The notes under the pieces are model-generated. The model searched no databases. It saw only the letters and a list, made by a program, of their open reading frames with translations, and was not told where the DNA came from. The position numbers were made by a program, and so were the translations under genes. From Yponomeuta sedellus (taxonomy: Eukaryota; Arthropoda; Insecta; Lepidoptera; Yponomeutidae), in contig OW203727.1 in the NCBI GenBank assembly GCA_934045075.1, positions 12,749,501-12,813,500 of the forward strand: DNA of 64,000 nt, given 5' to 3'. This document shows, piece by piece, positions 13,201-25,200 of this stretch (position 1 is its first letter; each line of letters begins with the position of its first letter).

Positions 13201-16200
13201 GAATCACAAATAAAATTTGAGTAAATTAGTAGGTTGGTGGTTGTAGATCGCCTATTGACAAAGCCATGTTGCTGAGCGGCTAGTAAATGTTTGAAATGAT
13301 TGTAAACCTGTGCGTAAACAAGGCCCTCAAATATTTTGGCAACGGTAGGGAGAATGGCAATTGGACGATAAGTGCTTACATCATTTTTGTTTCCTGTCTT
13401 GTGTATCGGTACAATCTGAGTGATTTTCCAATCGTCAGGAAATACACCCTCTGCTAGCGATTTAGTAAACAAAATATAAAGTGGTTTTATAAGAGACTGC
13501 GCGCACAAGTGTACAAACAAAGGAGGAAGACCATCAGGTCCAGGGCCCTTTTTAACGTCCAACGCCTTAAGACTGCGCTCAACATCAGCTAAAGAAATGG
13601 ATATCGACGGCAGGCTAAAATTTGAACCAGGAAAATCAGGACGGTAGGCATGTGGCATATTATTTCCCGATTGGTAAACTGAAGAGAAGTAGCTTGCAAA
13701 CAGATTTGCAATTTCTACACCATTGTCTGCTACATCGCTGTTCAAGAACATATGTTGAGGAATGTCATTTGAGACCTTTATGCTCTTAGTGTATCGCCAG
13801 AAAGCTTTTATGTTGGTAACAATATCTGTTTCAATGGTAGAGATAAACTGTTTGAAACAATCAATAATGGCTTGCTTCGTCCTGTTACGCAACCAACTGA
13901 ACGCGTCAAAATCTCGTGGATTTTCAAATTTTTTGTATCGTTTCCTAAATTTATTTTTTTCTTTTAAAAGCTTTATTAAGGAAGAAGAAAACCAAGGAGG
14001 ATATTCCGATTTCTTAGGTTTGCCTTTTGGCGTGTGTTTATGAATAATGGACCATAAAGTATCATGAAAATATTGATGAAAATTGTTGCTGTTTAAGTCT
14101 GAGTAACTATCCCAATCTACGTTTGACAATTCGACAATGCATGCAGTGTAATTGCACTTGTGGAATAGGTATTTATCCAATGATTTATTAGGAGGAAGAT
14201 TGGTTGGGGTTGATATATCAACAGTAATTTCGAAGGGAGGGTGGTGAGGGTCAGGAGAACAAAGCGGTTGTGCCGGGGCAATCGTGGTTTGTAAAGGGAT
14301 ATCTGTTAGTACAAGATCTAAGGTAACGTTGTTAAAATTTAAGATCTTATTCATTTGCGTGAGGCCTGAAATTGATACAAAGTCGATCAGCAACTCACAC
14401 TTCGAGTCAATTGACTTCTTAGTGAATTGGCACAAGTCCGTGGACCAGTTAAGTTGTGGTAGGTTAAAATCTCCCAATATCAGAGTGTGGTTGTTAGAGG
14501 AAGACAAAGCCACCTCTTCGCATTTAGTTAAGAAATCAGCGATCATGTTATTTGGTATATACGAAGGCATATATACTGCACAGAAGTTAATGGTAATGTT
14601 CTTATACTTAATCCCAAGCCATAGGTCTTCTATAAATGTTTGCAAGTCAAGTCTGACAACAGCAGATAACTTAATCGACACAGCTATAAGCACACCTCCA
14701 CCATGTTTTTTATTAAAGCGATTTTTATACAGATCATCTCTATCTCTACGGAATACAATATATCGTTGATCAAAAAATTCAGAGGAAAAAACGGTGTTAT
14801 CTAACCAAGTTTCTGTAAGGCATATGATATCATAGTCGTTATTCAAGATTGATAATGATATTTCAGATGTTTTTCTTTTCATTCCTCGCATATTTTGGTA
14901 AAATATAGATAACTTATACATAACGAATTACTAAAAATACCGAAACACTTTTGATAAACTCTAAATAGTTCATACTAGATCATTAGGCTTAGGGATGCAG
15001 TATTTTTTATATAGATTTTTGTAGCGGTGTCGTCTTTGCGAGCGAATATGCGGCCGTTTCGAACCCAAACATATTTGTAGGCGTTTTCTTTGGCCTTGTA
15101 TCTAGCCGCGGCATGAAGTGATTTGTATGTAGGTGATAGGTGCTCTGAGACATAAATCGGTTGTTTTGTGCCAGCAACACCAAGGTGTGAGGTATTCAGT
15201 TTCTCAGTTGGGTTTGCCTTGTTGAACCTGGCGACAGCTGACAGTAGCTCATGGCGGCAGCGAGGACTCTTGAGTTTTGCAACTACAGTGCGGGGTTTAT
15301 TACTATCTTTGTTCATTTTCGCAACTCTAGTGCAGTTCAAGACATCACCGTCCGACAACTTCAGGGACACAACCTCAGCAACCTTCTGTATAACCGAAGG
15401 AAGATTTTCTGCCTTGAACTCTGTTAATCCATGGAGTTCAATATTGGATTCACGTAACAGCTGCTCGATGGTGTTAATCCTATCCGCCGCCTCAGATAGC
15501 TGAGTATTTAGTGTATCAGTTACAGTCTTGAGGGTTTGAGTTTCGGACTGCAAGCTTGTTATCTTGGGAACGAAATCATCGTATTTTTCGCTGAGAAAGT
15601 TCACCGATGCCTTGAGCTCACTCAGTTCATTGGTAATAGTTGTCAGTTCACGCTTGAGCTCCACACGCATAATCGCCGGTAGTTCCAACTTTAGAGACGC
15701 AACAATGCTTTTTACTAGAGTATCATTCAAATCCAGTTCAGCATTTGAAGCCTGTTGAAGCTCGCTATCAATGTCAATCTCGTCAAGAAGCTTCGGGGCG
15801 TCTTGCAAGGGAGTACTAGAGCGCTTAGTGGTAGAACAATCGGGACATGTCCAGCCAGAGGGTATTTTTGTCGCCGGTAGAGACTGAGTGCTCTTGTATT
15901 TAACACAAGCTTGGTGATAATCGACTTTGCATTTGGGACATTTTACACGATTGCGTTTTATTTCCTCCGTGCACCCTCCACATACAAAAGGCATGATGAT
16001 GTTGTTCCTGTCACAGTGCGATGAGCAACGTCTTCCAAAACGATATGCCTGTTGAAATTGTCTTAGCAAGATTTCACATGTGTGACGGTAGCTAGGTAAC
16101 TAAGAGAAGTGCAATGTTTATGAAAATCAGTAGGGTAGTAAGCAAAAACAAAAAAAAAAACTTGAACACTGTTTTAGGCTTTTATCACTGATTCTAAGCA

Positions 16201-19200
16201 CTGAATAGTGTGGGATGCAGTGTGAACACCAAGTTAACGGTTACGCGCACAATTTTTCACTATCTGACCACTGCACAGTGAGATTTTACAGCGAGAATGT
16301 TAATTATTAGAGGGAGCGATAGAAAGTACGTACGATGTAAACAAATGTCAAATGACGTATGACATTTGTTTACATCGTACGTACGTACGTATTTGATTTT
16401 CAGAAGAACTTCATCAAAGTTATTTTCAATGAATGGATGATTTTATACGAAGTTTTGCTTTTATAATTGGTCCCTACTCGTTAATTTATAAACCTTGCTC
16501 ACCCGTGATAGTTTTCCTTTTAAGTTCATTATAATGTGCCCTGATTTTTTTCTCGCTTCTACAATCAACCGTTTAATAAAAACTGTTTTATACGGATTTT
16601 ACTCGTTTATTACATTTTTACAATTTTCCGACGTTTTGGCACTTTTTCAGGTGCCGTGGTCTCGGATGACTGAGGTGACAGGCGTCTTTTTGAAAGCATT
16701 AAGTTAGTTTAGCTGTAAGTAACGAAAAAGTGCTGAAACGTCGGAAAATTGTAAAAATGTAATCCGTACAAAAACAGTTTTTATTATGTCTAGTGCTCGT
16801 GTTAACCTTAGAAAAAACTAAATCAACCGTTTATCCGGGAGAGGAAGAGGCCAGACAGACGGACGGACATGAACACACTACAAGGGTTCCTTGTTGACTG
16901 CGGTTCCAACAAGGCAATTTTCACAAAATTCAATTTCATTTTTAATTCAAGTTTTAAGTAAGATAATACAATCTTCCTTGAAGCTTGAACACACCTCGTC
17001 TGAAACAATTCGTTATGTAAACGACGTACTTTTCACTCCGTCCGGGTCCTCGCGTGTAAAATGTACGTCCTTAAGACTACGCGAGGCAAGAACATTGAGA
17101 AGTTCTACTCAATAGAGTGACTTGATAAGGTCGAGCTTAATAATTCATCCGTACACGTTTACAACAAGTATGTTTCAGTAGTCTCGATAGGTACCTACCT
17201 ACGTAACTTACCAGATACTGGCTAACTGTAAAAAAGGCAAGTGGCAGACCCTAGTATTAGCCTACCCCTCCGGGATACAGGCGTGAGTTTACGTATGTAT
17301 ATACACTTGAATAAATAAAGATTGTCAGTTTCAATGTTGTCGCAACAAAGACCAACGTTGGCAATAAATTATTAGGATTTATGTTTTCCAACGTTGATAA
17401 GAATATATTGTCTAACGATTTTTTTCTAATTAAGATTTTAAGTACTTATTTCAAAGATGCATTTAACTGGTATGTTCCAAGAAACGCCACGGTACAACAT
17501 AATTTTGCAATGATCGAACATTTTTATTTAGTAAGGAACGTAAGATATGTAAAATAATTCGTTTATAAATTTAATTTTAACTTCAATTACTAATAATCGA
17601 TATTGTTGACTTTATATAAAAAATAGTTGCATTGCCTATTTTGGAACGTAACTTCATAATTAACTTTTGTAATTTTAGCCGACGGTAGTAAACTAACCGT
17701 TAATGCTTTCAAAAGACGCCTATCACCTCAGTCATCCGGGACCACGGCACTTGAAAAAGTGCCGAAACGTCGGAAAATTGTAAAAATGTAATAAACGAGC
17801 ATAAATCCGTATAAAAACAGTTTTAATTAACATAAAGACAACCTCCAAACAATACCTACTACCACTCGTCCTGCGCTTAAACGAGGAAACTCTGTCGTAT
17901 GCGACTTGTTAGTATAAGAAAGGCATTGAACAACTATTTACTTAAACATCTAATTGATCATAATTAGGTAAACTGTCAACTTATTATCTTTATTATTGGC
18001 CGTTCTTTCACACAATATGGACGGCTTTATTGTAAAAGCGAGAAACAATTAGTTTTCCAATTACTAGTGTTATAAACAGCCAGTCCTGTCAAGCAAGATG
18101 AGAAAGACGAATCCATGACCTCTGCATTTACCATCTTACGGTATAAACTGAACCAAACCCCAGAGAGTGCTGCGCCAATTAATTAATAACCCAGCCTTGT
18201 CCCGACTCTGAGGTTAGCTAATTAGCTGTTAGACTACGTCATTACCAAGTGTTCCTGTAATTAGCATCTATGCAAGGAGATAATTAAGGTCACTAAAAGC
18301 GTATCGCCGGATTATTCTACCTTTGTGACTTATAGTTCTAGGTAACGTCGGCTTTACGGCTACCGCGTTTTATGTCCCGTCGTATTCTAAACGTAAATAG
18401 ACACCGTTTTTATGTACGTGACTGTGCCGAATAGCTTCCGAATAGGCATGAAACTGCCCTTAAAACTTTTAGTTGTGTTGTAGGACCGTATACTTTGAGT
18501 GAATACTAAGCCAGATTCGGCACAAAGAAGGTCTAACGCAACGACGACAGTGGAATCGTTTGGAAAGCTTTTGTGAAAGAAAGTTTTGTCACATCATAAC
18601 CATTATCGCAAATTATTTCTAGTACCCATTAGGTTGCCGCTAAATCACAAATTGGAAAGGTACGCTAGATATGAATATGACGCCGCCGTCAACAAATATG
18701 AAATATTACAGATGGAATCTTTCAATATATTTGTATTATCTTCTAATATATGAAAGTCACAGTGCTTGTTATCGAACTCCTCCGAAACGAATTCATATTT
18801 TCTTTGATTTGTATCATATTTTGTGTGTAAGTTTGGTATTCCTGAGAATAGTTCAAAGGCTAATTAAACTAGTAAAACAACGTTTACCGAGGCAGCTAAT
18901 ATTATTATAATGTTGTGTTGTGATTTTGGTATGAGAAAATTCAGCGTCGGTAGCGCGTCAGCAGAACGTTTGCTTAACATAAGGGAGGTACCTATTTAAC
19001 TGTGTTTTATAAGTTCCGTACATTTGTGGTAGCAATAGCTGCTTTAAATGTACGTATGTAATTTATGTATGTATGTGTCTGTTATGTAGTTGTAGTAGTG
19101 TTATGGCTTATAAACAAATTATTTATTTATATACACCTACTTCCCTACAAAATACCCTAACGGTAAAGGAAAACATCGTTAGGAAGTAGTCATACATCAT

Positions 19201-22200
19201 TTAATATTCTTTTAAGTCTCTCTCTCTGAGAGAAGGCAAGTACGCTAAAGTGTCTGTGGTGTGTATGAATAAATCTCTTCTATTTTCAGAAGATAACGAG
19301 AATGAGGACCTACCCCCTTTCAAGAACGTCGTGAAGTTCTACTCTGATACGGGCAACCTTATCTACACAGTGCCTATCCCGTATACACAGGTGCGTGCAT
19401 ACATTATCATAAGTAAAACCGTCTGTCCTGTATCGAATTAAACCACCTTACCTCCAATATATGAAAACAAATGTTGTAAATTCTAACATTTTTATTTTTG
19501 GTACAAATAATTGATTGCGTCAACTTTCAAGACTGTATGCGCTTAAAAAAAACTCTTGACATTTTGTACACTACTAAGAAAATAATATGAGAAAATACAC
19601 ATTTAATTCTTTAATTTAATTAATTTTGACAATAAATTACAACCATTTATCTGTAACAAAAACACAAAAATATTAATTTACTTTATTAGTAATACTGGCT
19701 GTTTTTGTACCTTTGCCTAAAAAAAAAGTTGATGCGCGCGCATCGCTTATTTGTGGACAAGTAAAAATAAATCCTCGCGCTTTTTCTTTTCGATGTTTTG
19801 TTTTTATTTGAAAATGTCGTCAAGTAGTGATGATAACAAAGTCAGAGTTTTATTAATTTCCTCGTAAATATGTTATAAAACGTCGTATGACATACGTGCG
19901 CTTTGAAAATTACAGCCTCTGCTTCCTTATAGCCCTCGCCGATGGCTCGGGCTAGTAATATCGCCTCTGCTGTAATTTTCAACTTACCGCACTTATATCA
20001 TAATGTACTATTATAATATTAGTGTGATGTGATGTGACACATAATCACATCACACTAATACTTATTATAAAGGCGAAAGTTTGTGATAGGGTATGTTTGT
20101 TACCTCTTCCCGTCTAAACGGCTGGACCGATTTTAATAACATTTGGTATGGAATTAGTTACGTTACGTTATCAACCCTTGTATGTCCCCACTGCTGGGGC
20201 ACGGGTCTCTTCCTGCATCGCAGGAATTAAGTAATTAGTTGGAATGGAATTAGTTGTCACCCTGTATTAACACATATGCTACGTTTTACTGCGGGAAAAT
20301 ATCTTATTCACATAGGAAAATCGATAAACCGCGGGTAACACCGCGGGCAACGGCTAGTCTAGTAAAAACACAGTATAGAGGCTGTAAAAATACAGTATCA
20401 ACTAAAAAAAAAAGTTTTTGTTAAAAGTTTTTGTTGCAAAGTTGTCCGTAACGTAAATTATTGGAGCGCACGTATGTAAAGGTTGATGTGCTGTCGACTA
20501 AACAATTTTAAATCCTATCCTACTTGTCGCTGAATAAAAAAGAAAATAATCGATTTCACTCTGAAGTAAAGCTTAAGTATAGATAAAATCTACGGAACTC
20601 TACCGTGTTCAGGCCCCAAGCAATTAGTGTGACACTAATTATAAGATGGGCGGGGAGTGGGTCGTTAGGGCACTTCTGTCGGTGCTAAACTTATTACATG
20701 TTACGCACTGAACTAATAGCCTCTTGATTATGGTTAACCAAAAGGATGGAGTAGGTGAGTATGTAGATTATATTCGTTGGATATTACGTTTCAAGGCTAG
20801 GAATACAGACAGCTCCCAGAAAATCGTGACGGAAACGAAATGAGATTTTGTCTCGTAAAGGGAAATTGTATTTCTATTTCGCTCTGGTAGTCTTTGAGGA
20901 AACTTATTCTTTGTTATTATTTTTATTTCGTATCTGATACTGAACTAGCTGTTCTTTCTCTACATCTTGACTTTATTCAAGGTCACGTGAATTTAGTGCA
21001 AAGTAACGTAACTATATAGCTGGGACCGCCACCAGTTATCAAAAACATGATTTTAAACCCTGCGCTATGGTAACCAAGCAATCACATCACGAATATGGAA
21101 ATACACCAAGTCAGACAAATCAAGGCTTCAATCATTCATGAAATAGATATCTATAAATAGAGATAGCTCTGTATCTTTCAAAACTTTTCCGCCTCGCTTA
21201 AAGAATCTCATTAGATTAGAAAGATATATTCAGCTTACCTGAAACGCGGTTCAAAAATTGTGTTAAGCACAGTTTGTACCAGAAGGGCTACTAAAATATG
21301 AAGGATTATTTAGATGACAATGGTCTGGAGACCCGTGCCCCAGCAATGGGGCGCACAAGGGTTCATATCGCAATGAGGTCTGGAATTAAAGCCAGCACAA
21401 TGCATGAGTTCTATGTTTTATAATAACTATGTAATAGTGCATTACACAACTGGGATGGTAATACAAAGAAAGGCCGAGATCGCAGAAGTTTGCGGCCCGA
21501 GCTGCAAGCGAGGGACGTAAATATGCGATCGAGAGCTTTCTTTATTACCTCCCGTGTTGTGTACATCTTTTTATGTCTACACTTGGCCAGAAAGCGGCTT
21601 TTTCCGTACGCGCAGCGTGCGGTAAAAGCCACTTTATTGCCAGGTGTGGCATAAACTCTTTTAATTACCTAAGTACTTTGAAAATGATCTATATTTTGAA
21701 ATGGACACCTAGTTTGAATTGTAACGTGCATTAAGCCGCAGTTTCTGCGCTACTTTGAATCAAACCTTCTCAATTCGTTTCATTTCCTGTAGGCCCGCGT
21801 CTCCGCGCTAACGTGGGGCCACGCGGCGCGGCGTCTCTTCGTGGCGTGCGGCGGCGCCGTCGCCACAGCGCGCGTGTGGCGCGTGGTGGCGCCGCTGCAA
21901 CTGCTGGCGCGGGTCCGGGCGGCGCAGTCGCTGCTGGAGCCGAGGGCCGCCGCGCTATTGCCTCTGCCGCCGCGCTTGCAACCGCTGGTGGTGAGCCTCT
22001 TCGCGCACACTATACGGGTACGTAAAAGGCAAATTAAAAGGCACTACAGTTCTAGCGTTCATGCTGTGTGATGTCGGCCTAGACAATAGCTCCAACCCAA
22101 ATTCTTCCCGCGGGTGTCGTAAAAGGCGACTAAGGGACACAAACCGGGCGGTGACGCAACGCAAGCAACGCCCCCTGCAGTACAATTCCACCAAACTGCG

Positions 22201-25200
22201 TTCCCCAACCCGCATGCCCAGCGTGGGGATTACGGGTACTACCCCCCAATGATGGCACAACCTTGCGCTATGGCATTCATTAGGGGAGGGCTATGTCCAG
22301 CAGTGGACTAATATAGCCTGAAGAAGAAGAAGACAGTTCTAGCGTGGGTCGCGGCAGCGGCAGTTTCTACTGGTACCGACGGCCCCAGCACAACATTCGC
22401 CGCTACCGTGTGTACAGCCCTTTTTAGTGAGCCTCTTCGCTCATATTATTAGGGATAGAGAGTCGCGAAACCTCTAGAGGCTGGCGCTAGGTAGAGAGTC
22501 GCGATTCCTCTAGAGAGACGGCGCGGTACTGCCGAGTAACCGATGGAAACGAGGGCCGCGGCGCTATTGCCTATGCCGCCGCGCTTGCAATAGCTGGTGG
22601 CGAGCCTCTTCGCGCAACTTATACAGGTAAGAAAAATGGAAATTAATTTAAAAGTTGAAGGTGAATTTAGTGGGTATACCACATGATTATATTATTTTTA
22701 ATGCTCTAACCCGTGCTAAGGACAATTTTAAAAACCTATTTAGAGGCTAAAAATTCCACCCATGCCGGGATTCGAACCCGCGACCTCTAGCTATCCGTGC
22801 CAGCGCTCTTTCCAACTAAGCTAATGGGCGACTCACCGGCATCAGTGAAATTTCGAACCTCTTTACAATATTATCTGTATAATTACGTACAGGCAGCGAC
22901 ATCCGGCTGAAGTAATTTGCATCACTTGCAGCCCCGAGTACCTACTTTGCAGTTAGGTTTTAGTTAGGGTATACCACAGTTTCAGAGCGGCAGTCTTTGC
23001 TGGTACCGATGGCCCCAGCACAACTTTCGCTGCTACCGTGTCTCTCAGCTCTTTGCTCAGCTCTTTTTGGAGAACCTCTTCGCATATATTATTAGGGATA
23101 CAGAGTCGCGATGCCTCTACAGTGTCTGGCGCGAATCAGAGCGGGGCATTCGCTGCAGAGTTGCCAGCCTCTTTGAGTATAGAATTAGATAGACCGAGAT
23201 AACTTTATTGTACACTAGCTGACCCAGAGAACTTCGTACCGCCTAACAGTCGATTTTTTATTTATTATTGTACTGAAAAATTATATCAAGAAAGCAATCT
23301 CCTTTCTGTAAGAGGGCTGTATATATTACATGCCATATTAAGAAAACACAAAACCTTACCATTTGACCATAACATAAAAAATAAAAGAAGAAATGGCATT
23401 GTAGCAAAAACCCCTTCAACGCGAACAAAATTTGCGAAAAGGCAGTATAATGCGCAATCCTCTTTCTTATATAATAAAATAAATAAACAAATTAAAATTT
23501 ACGATTATACTTATTACGAATGTAAAAAAACTATAGTAAAATGGTTGCATAGATTAAATTATGATGAAACTGAAGCATTATTAGAGCAGCTAAAATAATA
23601 TTATATCAATCAAACAAACACACACACACACACACGGACACACACACCCTGACATACATACACACACACACACACATACGATTATGATCTACCTAAACAA
23701 TAAAAACACATGGCTGTGTTTTATACTTTTATTTTATTTTTTTATATTTTTTTCTTAATAGTAATAAAGTAATCTTTAAAATAAGAAAAAAAAATCAAAT
23801 TAAACTAAGATTTTCTCAAGCTATGGAAGTGCGGTGTCACCTGGTACAGGCATTATACATGCTTAAAAGGTGGCTCCAGATACTATGTACCGTTAAATTA
23901 AGCAGTTTACGTAAATAAAGATTTTTGTATTTGTATTTTTTGTTTATTTTTCTCTTCGTAAGAACGATCCTCGTACGTCAAGGAATATTCTAAATAAAGA
24001 ATTAGCGAAATCGGTTCAGCTGCTCTCGAGATTTGCGCTTACCAACACATTCAGCGATTCATTTTTATATTAGGTATATAGAAGATAAATAAAAAAAATA
24101 TTAAAAAAAATAAAAGAACCCGACTGCAGTGATAAATCAACTGAAAGAGAAAAAATAACATAATTTTATTTTCAAATGCTAATGTCAAATCAGAAGAGTT
24201 CATGCAGCTTTACTTGAGGGACCATATAATATAACTTTATAAGCATTATTTGCTCAAACTGTTGCATTTATTATTTTATATAAAATGATGCAGTCGGGAC
24301 CCATTACTGTTTGTTTAAAGTCCTCTAATGGGTCCCGACTGACCGACTTATTTTGGACAATGGACATGTCTCGGCAAATCTTAAATATTTTTACTGATAT
24401 ACTTGTTTCATATAGTCATAGGTACCACATGCCTGCATTAAAAATTTATGTCGTACGATATTTTTTAGCTAGTATAATGAATATGGTCTAATGGTGTTAA
24501 ACGATCTAGAATATTTGCAAAGGAAACGACAGATTTTTTTCTTTATTATCCTTACATAAATTGTCTGTTTTTTATGTAGCCTAAAAACGCTCCACTGCAC
24601 CTAGTTATTTAATGTTAACGATTGTAGGTGGGGACTGGAATAGTCACGAATTATGTCCTCGACCTGAACGGCGCTCAGCTTTCGACATCTCCAGAGTAGA
24701 ATTCTTTGTGCTTGCATTGCTGGGCCCAGTCTTCGGTCTCGCTAATTACTTAGAATAAGGACTTGTAAATGGGAACATAAATGGTCTGAGCCTTCAGCCG
24801 CGGCCTGTACAAAGGCGCGACAGGTTTCCTCCTAACAGCAACTTTAAGTAACTGTCGCGGCCTTCGGCCGCGCTAATAGTCTCTCCATTTGGCATCAGGG
24901 TAAATAGAGCTCAGCATTTGGAATCGCCGTGGGAGTATTCCTCTAGCCCGCTTCACAGCCTTCGGCCGTGCCGCGACCTGTATTGAGCTCGGCCTTCAAC
25001 CTCGTCGCGGCAAGTTTCCTCGCACCCGCATGATGGGGCTCGGCCTTCGGCCTGGCGTAGTTATTTAGAGTTGTGGCATGGGCGTGGAGACATACAAAAT
25101 CTTGGTTTTCTGAATGCCAAAATATTACCGGTATTAAAATGAAACTATAACAAATTCATCTTGAGGTGGCCCCCTAAAGCATTGAAAAATTTTACTGAAT

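Larger units (their letters stand above)
11894..16120 (-). mobile_element. Near-intact two-ORF LINE (jockey superfamily), reverse orientation
   Basis: Reads right to left: 5' region, ORF1 (15994-14975), 53-nt gap, ORF2 (14921-12085, one frameshift), 3' UTR, and a simple AT-rich tail (repeats of taaaa on the minus strand at about 11894-11915). The PHD-finger plus FP-like ORF1 and the endonuclease-RT ORF2 without RNase H fit the jockey/CR1-like group; I cannot fix the clade. It lies antisense in the TULP4 intron. Only one disabling change was seen, so the insertion is young. Its 5' end, somewhere between 16080 and 16320, was not located. Confidence 0.9.

Noticed and set aside
21411..21632. Minus-strand 73-aa basic ORF
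   Set aside because: Lies in an insertion within a LINE 3' UTR; no domain recognised and no splice or promoter support.
22757..22830. Possible tRNA gene on the minus strand (anticodon loop ACGGATA, GGA)
   Set aside because: U33 missing, T-stem broken, spacing off by one, and the flank is shared with another repeat copy at 2.34 kb; fits a tRNA-derived SINE.
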